This document shows, one piece after another, positions 48,701 through 64,000 of a stretch of 64,000 nucleotides of DNA. Source of the DNA: Setaria digitata (Eukaryota; Nematoda; Chromadorea; Rhabditida; Setariidae); assembly GCA_003640385.1 (NCBI GenBank), contig RCAB01000321.1:1-64000 (forward strand). The letters run 5' to 3'. The notes below the pieces were generated by a model. That model saw only the letters and a list, made by a program, of their open reading frames with translations, was not told where the DNA came from and did no database searches. The first letter of the stretch is position 1. Each line of letters begins with the position of its first letter. The translations under genes and the position numbers were made by a program.

Positions 48701-51700
48701 TCACTTTCTCAAATGAATAGATAGCAAACACTTACAGTAGACGAGGTGGAGTTAAATAATTACAAATTTTCAAACTGCATTTGTTGAAAATCGCTTTCGC
48801 TATTGACCTTCAATGTTTCTCGCAAGAAATAAAAAGAAAAAGAAAAAAACTAATGCTGAAGCGAATTGAAATTCTGAAATTTTACTCTCAGATTTTACTT
48901 CTCAAAGTCTAATTTCGAAATCACAATTTCATTTTCAAATTTAGCAAAATATAATGCTGGTTTTCGCAGCTACTGCGGATAATACAAATGATGTAGTTCA
49001 TTACGCCTGCGACTAAAGCGATACGGAGAAAAAGAAGGAGAAGCTAGTCAGACTTGGCGTAAGTTTAAGCTTATTCTTCACCAAAATTTACCAACGGTAA
49101 ATGAAGTGCTGTTAAAAGTTATTTATCAGTTCAGTACATATGTGTGCCTTTCTCTCGCAGCGATAATAATTCAAAGTTAACAGATTGTACGGATAAATGG
49201 AAGTGAAAAGAGTTGAAAATTCCATCTATTTTCTTTACAATTGCAATGAAATCAAAGTAATACGAGGAAAAGAGGTGAAATTCAAGAAAGTTAGATATTC
49301 TTATTAATCCTTTATTTTCATATTTTCACTACTTTCACCCATATGCTTTGTTAAAAAAAAATGCTCCAAAATTCATTTGCTTTATTTTATCATTTTAAAA
49401 AATGTACGGCAAATATATTTCTTTAATAATGAACCTGAATTCTGTCAGGATCACTTTTAAAAAATCATTATTCATTCTGAGATCACTATTTTCAACATAA
49501 GCATTCTATATCGTTTCCTTAAGTCAGTCATGTGCATCAGCACTTGCATATTATCTTAAAATCGTTCATTATTCTACCGTCAGATAAGTGAGATGCACTG
49601 GAAGCCGGAAACATATACTTGTTGGAACGCGTGCTGAACATGGATGCTTCCGTCTTGTAACTGTTAGATTACATTTATTAATTATGTTATCACCTCACCC
49701 ATTTAAAATAGAGAAAGAGATGAAAAATTCATGAGATCACCAGAAACACTGGGAACAAAATTTCATTTCTGTTCATCAGGCTTGTGCTTCAGGTACCGGT
49801 AAGCAAACGATTGGCAAAATGTCGAATTTCATTTATTTATTTCATTCATTCTGTTTTTATTTTATTTTGAAAATTTCATTTTATTTTTCTTCATATTCAT
49901 TTCATGCTGCATCTTCAATTAGAAGGACGAAACGTAATGAGAAAGAAAGAATATTTTAATCGTTACTGATGTTGACGATTCAAATAAACTTATGGAATCA
50001 ATCATTCTCATTAATGAGTAAAATAACTTAAAAAAATAAAGTGATAGAGAGCAAATCATAATCACAAATTTGTATATCTCACAGAGAATTTACCATTTCC
50101 AGAAAGTTAGGCCGAAGTAAATTAGAACATACTCAGTCAGAATAATGAACAAAATAGTGCTAAGCTGGTCTTGAGAAAAAATTTGAGTTAATTATATGCT
50201 AAATTACCCACTCCTTCCCAGGTTCATTGTTTTCTCGGATCGACACTTTTAGTTATGAACAAGTTGCTCATCTGAAATATTTATTTCTCCGTGACTGTAA
50301 TCATTTATGCGACCATCAGTTTAAGATTATCTATAACTGTGATAACGCTTTCAGTGTATGCTGAAATCAGTTCATTAATGACGTATACTTCATGCACTTA
50401 GTGCAACAGTTAAATGATCTCAACATTATATCAGTTAGACGATTCTAAAAAAAAAAGAAAGGAACATTTCTCAACCTTATCTCTACTCTAAATACACGAA
50501 AATTTTAAGATATCCGAGGATTAATATCACTTATATTGTCAAACTCAATAATGGAAACCACTTGCTTAATTTTACTGACAACATGGAAACAAACGATTAA
50601 ATAATTTGAATAAGTAGTCAAAGAAATGCCTTCGCCAAATAATTCACATATCTAGAAGAAACTATTGGCACAGAGTACTGTCTCGGCACTTAGAATTTGT
50701 AATTTGCAGTTAGTCAACAGATAATTTTACATCCTCTCAGTTTTCAAGCTCTAGCCACTACAGACATTTGAAATGATCACTGTCAAATGACAAATTTGAT
50801 GCGATTAGTTGCTAAAACCTGAAAAATTCACATAATTGAAATGACCATTACCAAATAACAGATTAGAAAACTGGTGAGGGCAATTATACAGTAACGTTTC
50901 CTTGCTTGCCGCTCCTATTTGGAAAAAAAAAATCCATTATTCTGGAAGAAAAACCACAGTTTAACTGCAAAAGTTTCTCGGAGAATTTATAGGATTATTC
51001 TAACTCAGAATCAGTTTGATCACCATTACCACAAACTTGCCCTATATAACGGTTTCAGGAACTCACCAACAAAATGTTGGAAACTAATTATCAAATCCCC
51101 CAAAACCTACAGCATTACTTCATATCTTCTTGAAATTTCCTAAATTTGCCGAACTGGTGCTCGATAAAGGCCGAGCAGTCAACGCGGAGCTCTATTTCTT
51201 AATCTGCAAATTTCCCAGAATTTCAGAGTGTTAACCATTTGTCTGGACTTAAGCTCAATTCCTCAACATTAAAAATTGTTTCATACGACGAATTCCTAGT
51301 AAGATTAGTTCCTCTGAAGTCAAATTAACTGGTGAATAAAAATAAGTGATCAAACATGTTGATATGATTGATCACTTTAAGGAATCTTCGAGCACTAAAA
51401 ATGAGCCATCACAGTAAGGCACTTGCTGTCAATAATTAGTATTACGCAGAATTTCCGCAAGAATTACTCTTTTAGCTTTGCTGCCGGAAATGGTTGAGGA
51501 AATCTAACAGAATATGCAAATACAATCTCGCAGACTTTTTTCTTGTCTTTCTCTCATAATCCTGAAATTACCAAAATTTTCACTTTAATATATCCAACAC
51601 AGCTAATCAGATGATTTATCAGTAGCTGTGAATTGTTTTACCTGTATTATTAGTATTATTACGGCACGATCAAAGGAATTCTTGAATTCTTCTAAAAGTT

Positions 51701-52991
51701 TTTTGTTCTTTGCAAGAATGAAGAGGAAAAAGAAACAAAAACAAGGAATATCATATCAAATTAAGAAAATGGCATTCGTCATTCATAAAATCCATGGAAA
51801 TCCACATCGTTTACGTATAGCACATAAATGATTGCAAAATGATCGAAGGCAAAAAGAAAACGAATCCACTCTAACAAATAAATATGGGACTAACTACTTC
51901 GCCATAGATTACTATCAACAATTTAAAGCTTATTACTGGCACCATAACTCTACTGTTTATTCTCCTAAGTACTAAAATTGTCTTTTCTCGACAAGTGAAC
52001 AGTTTCTAAAATAGTGTTTTTCATAAGCTTTGATGACAAGAATTCTGCTTCACATAGTCAGCACAAAGAAATACTTGTGAAGGAAAAATTCCGAAAATTT
52101 CTGGATGGACCGAATTCAAAAAACTATCCGGAAATGAAAACATGAACAGTAACAAAACTAACATTCATAAAACCTCAGAAATATATTTTTATTTAAAACG
52201 GACGCTTCTCCTATATTTCAAAACAAGAAACAGACCGACACGGAATGAAGCCCGTTACTCGCCACAAAGAGTAAGACCCATCAAAAAATATTCCTGAATT
52301 CAATCTTAAACACAGATTCATAGCAAAGAATAATGATCATACGAACAGAAAATGTACTCAAAAAATACTAAACATAAATAACAAAGTAACAAAAATGTAG
52401 AAAATGTAAATAAGTAGGAAAAGAATGTAGGAAATGTAAATAAGAAAAGAATTTACAGATTCAATATCGATCTTCTCTAACCGAAAGGTTGAATAATTCT
52501 CATTCTTAGAGATATTGGCCAGAAAAAATTAAATGCCCATATTCTCCTCAGTTTTAAAAAAATCTATGAAGCAAAGATATTTATTAGAAGACTTATATAT
52601 TTAAAACATTTGACAAATTTGTTTGTCAGCAGGTTTCCCTTAACACGATGAGTACAACCAACAAAATTTTTTAAAAACAATTGAACTGCTCATAATATTC
52701 GAACAACTCTTGGTTTCAACTAATTTTTTTCCAACTCAAAAAAAAAAAAAAAAAAGAATAAGCAGCAAAACGGATAGCATATAGCATAACGGAAGATAAG
52801 ATAATGAATTATAACCACATTGTTATCGATATTGTGGCCGCCAGATTATCAATTTTGACGAAATCATTAATATTGTAAGATGAATTAAATGGAACTTCTA
52901 AATATGCGAATGAGTAGTCAGCATTTTACGTTAACAAGGCATTTCAAATTCATAAACGAGCAAAATCTCTTGTGAAACATTTACTGCACTT
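45793..52991. other. Intergenic region between the PLA2-like gene and PTCD3
   Basis: About 7.2 kb of AT-rich DNA with no exon I can support. A short direct duplication (GTAG-AAATGTAAATAAG-type units) lies at about 52397-52445. A TTTATT at 52580-52585 could be the PTCD3 poly(A) signal on the minus strand, some 410 bases after its stop. A few less AT-rich patches (about 48110-48230 and 51150-51200) were read in all frames without a match. Confidence 0.6.
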
Positions 52992-55900
52992 TTAACTTCG
53001 AATATCCGCAAAATCTTGCAAAATTTTCTTCTGTATTAAGGTTAACTTGCAGTGCTTAATGATGCGATCCACTTCCGAATTCAAATTCTCGGACAGTGAA
53101 TACAACGCCATAATTTGCAAACAACAGCTTGCATTATACCAATTACCTTCATTTAGTGCTTCCTGCATTAATAAATTCAAAACTTCGTAAGTTGGAGATC
53201 CTAAAATACTAGAAGAATGTTGTAAGAAATATGACATTAATACAAAGTCTTAATTTTTATTTCATAAAATGAATAAAATGTATTGCACATGAAGAAAAAG
53301 AACACACTTTCAGTGCTGACTGTAGCAAACTCGCCATTTTTCGCTTCATCGTCTAGCAACAGAGCTAGAAACTTCCATGCACGTTCTTTTTCATCCAACC
53401 TCATCATTACCAGTGACATATCCGCAATCTAATAATGACAAAATGTTAGCTAAAGTAAATCATTTTACAGCCGCAACATTAAAAATAGAACAACTTTGAG
53501 ACCAGATATGAAAAATAACGACTTTAAAATTCAGTCTAAACTCTAGTCAACTCAATTATCAGAAAGTGAACTTAAGTTATGTTGGAAATTTTATCAATTG
53601 AATTGAAACAAAAACCGTCAGTTCTGTTTCTGAAAAGATAAAACTTACAAAATCAGATTCCAATTTCTTATGAATCTTCTTCAAATGTTTTACTTTCGAA
53701 AACCGGCTTATTTCCACAAAAATATCAACAATTTTGATAACTAAATCTCGAAGCTCTTCTCTCTGCTCTACTGTCATCTTCTGGAAATGTATAAAATTTG
53801 TATTTCTTGTATAATAACTTAAATAACCAATTGTAGTTTGTACGAATAACATTTCACATTATTAAGGCTAAAAGTGAAAGTCTGAAAGGAACAAGATTAC
53901 CACAACTGTTCAATCACTTACAGCAAGATTCCAGGCAAAATCTAACTGGAAAACACAAACTAGCCGTGAAACGATCAAGTATCAAGTACAGTCTTTTGGG
54001 TATTCGAATACCTTCAAATCCATATCAAGTAGATAAATGCGCAACTGCTGATTTAAATGAGGCCGCAGAATATGCCTACTCGTAATAAAATCTTCAATCA
54101 ATCGACGAGAAAATAACCATGGTACATTCTTTTCACCCTAAACAGAAATGCTTAACTGGCTGCAATTTATATAAAATAACGGAAAATCCTAACATCAAAT
54201 CCGTCTAAAGTTTGGTGAAAATGAGAAATTCAGCAAATTACAGGAAAATTTTTTAACTGTTCAATAAAGAATCAAAAAATTTTCAACAAGTCAAAAAATA
54301 ATTATACCAGACCTGCAATCTCCGAAGCATAATCATTGCCAAATTATTAGACAGTGGAACAACTCGTGGAACCAGTGACATATAATGCTTTTCAAGTTCT
54401 TGAAGAGATAGTTGACTAATCACGATGCGCAAGAATAACCCATAAAATCTTTACAAAAGGACAGGTAACGTTTAAAAAATCTAACAAGGTAATCACACAT
54501 AAAAAGTGTGCATTGATATACATCCGTCTATTAATAATAATAATAATAATAATAGAGAACATTATGAGAGAATGTTGGGGTCGAAAAAGAATTAATCAAG
54601 ACTCACAGGAAGTCTAGCATTTTGAGAAAATTCACAATAAAAGAAAAAAACTAAATTTACTACTAACGCACTCTGCTTCTCCTAGAAAAGCCGGTAACCG
54701 AACATGGTTATTCGCTGCATGATACAGAGATATTATCCTCTTAGCAACTGCAATATTCCTTATCTGATGTGCAAAATCCATTGCACTAATAAAAAATTCT
54801 TCATCACCTTTCTCCAGCAATTCGATTGCTTCGTTCTGTTCAAGTTCTCCCAGAATATGAATCAAATGGGCTAAGGTAACAGACTGCAAAAATATTTATT
54901 ATATTTTTGAGAAGAAATGAAAATAAAATATCCCTATTAAAGAATTTTATTGAAAATAATGAATTTACTCTCTAAAAAAAGGTCAATTTAAGAAAACTTT
55001 ACCTTGCTGAAGTTCCTCTGCTTGAAGCAACTTTTCATAATCAAAGAATATGTATGCAAACTTGGCTTACAACCCACAGCCAGAGCTTCATTTAATATTT
55101 TAATTGCTGTATTGAACTGATCACGAATCAGCTGCAATTTCTTTTTTCTTTTGAATCAAGGAATCAGAGACACAATAAAAAATTGGGATCCTTAAGATTA
55201 AGGTAATCGATCAACAACAGGAAAAAATAAATAAATCAAAATATTACGTATAAAATCACACCACTAATCACAAAAAAATGAGTTCTTAAATCGTACAGTT
55301 CATTCGCATAAGTGGAACTTACCACTGACGTAGACTTTTCGATCAAAACATTGAAAATCCGAATACTGGGTTTAACTTTCTTTTGTGCCATATCATTTAA
55401 ATAAAATACTGCTTCTTGCCAAGTCCTTGCAATTGTTATTAAACCATGGTATGCCTCGACTGTTGGAGTAAAATCTTTCGTACGCATTTCCTTAAGTTTT
55501 AAGAGTTGTGAAAAACTGAGCAACAATTTCTTACCAGCATCAACAGATTGAAAAGTACCACACACTTTATATAATTCCAGTGCACGAGTCGTGGATTCAG
55601 CGTTACGATACTTACATAATCCAGCTATCATTAGTGAATAAATTTCTTCATCTTTTGCAAGCTCTTCGAACAGAAGGTCTGCCGCACCACCCTGTAACAA
55701 CCAACATTTTTTTTCTTTTTTTTTTAGTAGATGAACTGCATCGTCAAAACGAGCTCAGAAAATGTGAAATAACATGATAAATAAAACTTCAAAGTTATTG
55801 CACAATAAAAATAAAAATGCTAATAATAATGGAAAACATGCTACTAAAACATCATGTGTAATTTATTTAATTAAAGTTTTCCTCAATTTTTGTTCCAACG

Positions 55901-57951
55901 TCCAAATCTCAAAATAACAGGCTCTATTATTCCAAGTAGAAGTCTTAAGAAACTGACAACATCCCACACTTGTGGTTCCTGCTCCATTTGACAACCATAA
56001 TTTCGCCACCCATGCCACGGAATTTCAGCAGTCGGGATTGGTTTACCATTATAATAAACCAATAGACAAAAGAGATCCACCTTAAACAAACAACTCCTAA
56101 TGAGAACAAAAAAGCATAATCAAAAAACATTTTTTATGGATATTTTTCTCAGCCTATGTTCAACTGAAAGGTTGAGAAATCAATTAAAAGGGAGAAGCTC
56201 ATGACTGCTTTCAACAAACAAACCATTTAATGAAACCTTTAATATAATATAGATGGTTTAAATGATTTTCCACAAGTAATTTCTATAAGTCAGTATACAT
56301 GAAAGAAATTTTGAGAAGTGGATTAATTACTAATAACTAACCAATACTTTTCGAGGTATTGCTATATTTTCGGTGGCCATTTTATCATATAATTGATTTG
56401 CAACGACTACTTCTTTCGCTGCAATCAATTTTTGTAAATTTGTAACAGTAAGTGCAAGGTCCGTAACAGCTGGTGGTTTTTGTGGTCGATAAGCTTCAAT
56501 TCGTGGTATATCAGTATCGTACATAAATAATGTAGGCCATTCTTCAGCAAGTTGTTGGGCTGCGCGACGTCCCATTTCCTATAAATATTTTTGAAGACAT
56601 ATAATAATTCTTGTTCAACAAAATTCCCAGTGATAAGTCTACCAAATATGAATCGTAAAAACACAGAGCTGCCATAAGGAACAGGAAAACTACACTGATA
56701 ATGCAATGTATGAAACTATGTCTGTCTAGCCCTAAAGGATTTTATTAAACATCAATTTTTGCTTCCGTGTTGTTGTGGTTAGAAAAAGTTACAATCAAAA
56801 GAAGGCTACAAAAAATTCTTTTTTTAAAGGAATGATAAGATATTTTTAGATCTAACGCTAACGAAAATTGCCAAGAAGCATCATACCTTAGCAATATAAT
56901 ATAAATCACGCTGTGAATCTGTAGGGATCGTTAACGGATCATCGATAAGTGCAAAGTGTGGAGCTGTAGGATCGATATCAATTGTTGTGGCTAAGGCGCG
57001 AAGCAGATCTGTTGGAGTGCGCTAGAATCACTATTTTGTCAAAAAGAGGCTATGGAAAGAATTTCAGTACACAGAACAAAAATTTAGTTAAAAAATTATA
57101 TCCACTGATCTAGCCAGCACCGGCATCATTATTATTATTATCTTTCCCTAAAATCAGATTAAAATTTAGACATCAAATCACTTCAGGCTTCCACATAAAC
57201 ACGCACAACGAAATTTAGCTTAATTAGAGTTTTTTCTACATCAACCATTAACGGAACTGTTAGGAACACTCGATTAGGTATTAATTTCTCTTTCATTCGT
57301 AGCATAACCGTGCAGCTCAAATAAAAGCAGCAAAAGAAATAATCAATAACAATAATAATAACAGAAAATAACAATAATGGAATATAAAAATAGATATGTA
57401 ACAATTTTAATTCTTGCTCAAGGTATCGACGATCTATTAACTTATTAGCAAAATTTATAAGGACGAATAATCAGCAACAGTAATCGATAATGGTAATGAT
57501 CAATAGTAGTAACAATCCTAATAACAGCAGTAATAATAATAGTCCAATAAACTTTTATTAAATGTCTAAAGAAAAGAGAACTGTAGGTAACTGAATAGAA
57601 ACAGATTCAATCCATACAAAAGGAGCTGGAAACATGTATTACTGATCAGAAAAAAAAAGAATATATTTGAAAAATGCTTTTAGTTTATGACAGGTATCAG
57701 ATAAAAGGTGGTAATAATAAAACTTCAAGAAACAGAGAAGAAACACTTACTTTAATAGCGTATGGTATATCAACTTCATCCTTTATATTTGATGATAAAT
57801 GTTTACCGATCGGTACATTTTCGGAACTATTTGCAGCAGTGGACAATAATCTTTGGGAAAATGAAGAAGTGCCGAATTTCTGCCATTTGTTTAATGAACG
57901 AAGCATTTCTAGAGTAATCGTACCACTGTTACCCTTATCGCTCGAGCACAT
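52992..57951 (-). CDS. PTCD3: PTCD3 / mS39, mitochondrial small-ribosomal-subunit PPR protein
   Basis: A pentatricopeptide-repeat protein of the mitochondrial 28S subunit, placed near the mRNA entrance. Fourteen exons give about 722 residues (human about 690): 57751-57951, 56887-57021, 56578-56342, 55961-56080, 55323-55691, 55003-55131, 54661-54883, 54607-54613, 54313-54448, 54012-54137, 53922-53945, 53649-53780, 53308-53428 and 52992-53200. The N-terminus has a presequence-like stretch (MLRSLNKWQKFGTSSFSQR); the true start may be this second Met at 57906. EEWPTLFMYDTDIP, PWHGWRNYG, YSLMIAGLCKYR and DMAQKKVKPSIRIFNVLIE match PTCD3 and PPR helices. FYGLFLRIV and the C-terminal ERAWKFLALL / EVLNLLMQEAL segments align with the human protein. 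The 7-nt exon is needed to restore phase. It is divergent with the gene at 59068. Confidence 0.88.
54532..54553. repeat. Short TAA microsatellite in a PTCD3 intron
   Basis: About seven uninterrupted TAA units lie in the intron just downstream (in gene sense) of the proposed 7-nt exon. Confidence 0.9.
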
Positions 57952-59067
57952 TCATCTCTGAAACTGAAAAAAAGAAAAGTCTGAATATTCCTTTTCTACC
58001 TAGAAATTTTCTCCCAATCCGGACAATCATATTCATATTTTCAGCGACATCTACTATAAATCATAAAAATTAATGATGATCTCATATGGATTCAAAAAGA
58101 TGTCCTGGAAGTAACGTTATGAAAATAACAGCAATACGATAACATCTATAATGTTAAGCAAAAAGTAACGGTTAATGAGGTTTATTGATAAAAACCAATA
58201 ACCAGGAAAATGGCACTTGGTAAAATGATCGCAGAGAACTGGATTTATAATAATAACATATAATGAAATATGATAAGGTCCAATAAAAAAGTTCATGTTG
58301 AAGGTAATGGCAGGGACAAGTAATAACAAGTTCTTCAAAAGAGTGATTTTTTTCGAAACAAGAAAGTAAAACTCGTCTAAAAAAATCATAATTGATGAAA
58401 AAAAAAACTGACAACACTTAATCTGAAACCTACAACGAAGTGCAATGCGCAAGAGATGGATCAAATACACTTTTTGAGGAAAAAAAAAAAAAAAAAACAA
58501 AGATGACATGTGACACGCGGTTTTTAGTTTTCCTATCAAAGAGATCTCCATTTTCTTCATTTTCAAAACTGCGATATTTTTTCAAAAGTTACTGAGCTAG
58601 GATAACTGGCTGCTGTCTCAAACATTTGGCGACTTATTTTGAACTCAAATAAAAATCTCTTCCGAATTTACTAACATTTCGACAGTCTGGTCTCGAATGA
58701 GACAGAAAGCAGAAAATGAAGAGCAAACAATAACAATAAATTAAGTTCGAAACACTGTATTCCATCCACAAATTCACTATAAAACAACAAGCTCCAACAG
58801 CCAGACTGCTTCTACGGCTATTGGAGAAGTAATTCCAAATGGGATCATGATTTGCAAAAAGCTGCAGTCATGGTGACAGGGCGATGTGCGTGAAGCATGA
58901 TAGCAATATGTTTGGGTCGTTGCACGTTGATGTGTTGAGTCGTGGGTGTAGTTTTGCATTTATCAGTAATTTAATCATTAAATGATAACTTCAGGTCCAT
59001 CTCTGTGGCAAGTCGTCCAGTCCGGCGTGTTTGGCAGATTATAGATTATCTTGAGTTGATCTAGAAG
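57952..59067. promoter_or_regulatory. Divergent promoter region of PTCD3 and the NOPCHAP1-like gene
   Basis: 1,116 bases separate the two outward-facing start codons. A TTTTTTTCAG acceptor lies on the minus strand about 18 bases before the PTCD3 ATG, suggesting trans-splicing or a 5' UTR intron. No coding sequence is supported inside. Core promoter elements cannot be identified by eye. Confidence 0.5.
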
Positions 59068-59781
59068 ATGCAGAATTCGAGAGTAAGTATTAATATTAGG
59101 TCAGCATCAGCTGGGCAGAGTTTAGAATGCAAAATTTATATTTCAGGAAACGATGAATATAGGAAAAATTTTGGATATGAGACCACTGGAAAATCCTACA
59201 GCCTTACTGGACCGAATACAAGAATTCCTGCCTAAAATTGCAAAAGCAAATGCTAATTTAGATGATACTGCAACCTGCGATATAAAAATAGTTTCTGACG
59301 ATAGTGAAAGTGTTGCATCGTCATCTTTTTGTTCGTCTACTGATTCAGATGACGAATTGCAAGTGAGTTTCCCAACTTTACCCTTGCTGTGACATTTTAC
59401 CTCGCTTTGAATCAAATACTTTTTTCTTTTACGATCTAGTTTCTCACTTAAGTGAGGCGCGGTGAAGTAGCTGTCAAATTCTTTTAATTAAATAATTCTT
59501 TAGCTTGAGTGAAGAAATTTCAGACGCTTACGGATAAACCTCAAATAGTAATGAATGTCACAACTGTGGTAGAAGATCCACCTAATCGAATGATAGTAAC
59601 TGATAGTGATTCTGATGATGATAATACGAAGCAGCAAGCTTTGCCAGTTGGATTCCGAACGAAGAAATTGGTAAGAAGAAAGGAACGGAAACGCTTAGTG
59701 GAAGAAGTTGAAGAATATAAGCCTACGAAAGGCGAAAAAAAAAAGAAAGAATCATTCACAGAATCGAAGACAGATCGGTAA
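59068..59781 (+). CDS. NOPCHAP1-like (DUF4598) snoRNP assembly factor
   Basis: Three exons (59068-59082, 59147-59362, 59524-59781) join in phase 0 and give 162 residues. The region TALLDRIQEFLPKIAKANANL (about 22-42) matches the conserved start of the DUF4598 domain. In human NOPCHAP1 this protein bridges NOP58 to the R2TP chaperone during box C/D snoRNP assembly. It is followed by DIKIVSDD and, after an acidic serine-rich insert, by PQIVMNV, in the same order as in the family. The rest is acidic (TDSDSDDD) and then strongly basic (KLVRRKERKR, KKKK), typical of nuclear/nucleolar proteins. The first exon is only five codons, and the ATG at 59153 could be the start if trans-splicing occurs at 59147. 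The TAA overlaps a donor-like GTAATG at 59777, so a longer form is possible. The family call rests on motif order only. Confidence 0.65.
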
Positions 59782-59948
59782 TGAGTCAGAACCGTATAGT
59801 TTTGGTATCTAATAGATCAAAATATGCTACAAGTTTTATTACTAAAATGAAAACTTTAGGTAGCAAATAATTGTTTAATTATGTCTATGGCTAGAAAGGA
59901 AATATAGGTACGCTTTCAAAATGCAAGTTTTGTATGGTTTTTTTGATT

Positions 59949-59954
59949 AATAAA
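59949..59954 (+). promoter_or_regulatory. Candidate poly(A) signal of the NOPCHAP1-like gene
   Basis: AATAAA about 170 bases after the stop codon, in A/T-rich DNA and followed by a C/T-rich stretch. Confidence 0.45.
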
Positions 59955-63683
<3,729 letters not shown>

Positions 63684-63792
63684 TGTTGTTGTTGTTTATT
63701 ATTATTATTGTTTGTGATTATTATTTTTATCATTGTTTGAAGAAGTGAGCTATTGAGGGTAGATGTAGGAGTAAGATGAATTGATAAGGCTA

Positions 63793-63892
63793 CGAATGAT
63801 AACATCAAAAAGTTGTAATTGAATTGACTCGATGAATCGCTACAGTCTTCGCACTGAATTGATTTTCCTCGGAATCAACAAGAGGCAATGGC
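63793..63892. repeat. 100-bp segment, copy 1, next to an N
   Basis: From CGAATGATAACATC to AGGCAATGGC. The same 100 bases occur at 63901-64000 with one difference (CTACAGTC versus CTACCGTC). Confidence 0.95.
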
Positions 63893-63898
63893 AATTGA

Positions 63899-63899
63899 N
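63899..63899. other. Ambiguous base between the two copies
   Basis: A single n lies eight bases after copy 1 and two bases before copy 2. This is the pattern expected when overlapping contig ends are abutted instead of merged. Confidence 0.7.
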
Positions 63900-63900
63900 G

Positions 63901-64000
63901 CGAATGATAACATCAAAAAGTTGTAATTGAATTGACTCGATGAATCGCTACCGTCTTCGCACTGAATTGATTTTCCTCGGAATCAACAAGAGGCAATGGC
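63901..64000. repeat. 100-bp segment, copy 2
   Basis: Direct repeat of 63793-63892 with one mismatch, running to the end of the window. It is probably the same genomic locus represented twice. Confidence 0.95.

Overview
The window looks like nuclear DNA of a nematode, most likely a filarial/spirurid worm. It is AT-rich and its genes are split into many short exons by GT-AG introns. Acceptors are TTTCAG-like, and some lie a few bases before a start codon, as expected for spliced-leader trans-splicing. Every recognisable protein has a metazoan counterpart. The species call is inference. No bacterial operon, CRISPR array, rRNA or tRNA was seen.

Layout. 1-144: TAA repeat ending at an ambiguous base. 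887-5332 (+): Axin homologue (RGS half-domain, GSK3-binding-like helix, beta-catenin-binding-like motif, DIX domain), with its 5' end unresolved. 5853-7994: intergenic, including a less AT-rich island. 7995-22472 (+): ATRX/XNP-1-type SNF2 chromatin remodeler, about 29 exons. 22473-25036: gap between convergent genes. 25037-31320 (-): SLC6 neurotransmitter-transporter family member, 14 exons, with unusual gate residues. 31339-44669: gene-poor stretch holding a decayed reverse-transcriptase relic, a perfect 39-bp palindrome and microsatellites. 44670-45792 (-): small secreted phospholipase A2-like gene in three short exons. 45793-52991: nothing convincing. 52992-57951 (-): PTCD3/mS39 mitochondrial ribosomal PPR protein. 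59068-59781 (+): NOPCHAP1-like (DUF4598) protein, divergent from PTCD3 across 1.1 kb. 63111-63679: pure TTA repeat of about 190 units. 63793-64000: a 100-bp segment given twice around an N, probably an assembly join.

The genes do not form one pathway. Axin belongs to Wnt/beta-catenin control, ATRX to heterochromatin, and the SLC6 protein to solute transport. PTCD3 and the NOPCHAP1-like protein share a divergent promoter region and both concern ribonucleoprotein machinery (mitoribosome, snoRNP assembly). Exon models were built by hand: I matched reading phase across every junction and compared the result with remembered family motifs. No alignment was run. The observations most worth checking are the transporter's joint loss of both partners of the extracellular-gate salt bridge, the PLA2-like gene with a degenerate calcium loop, a probable 7-nt micro-exon in PTCD3, and two perfect DNA hairpins.
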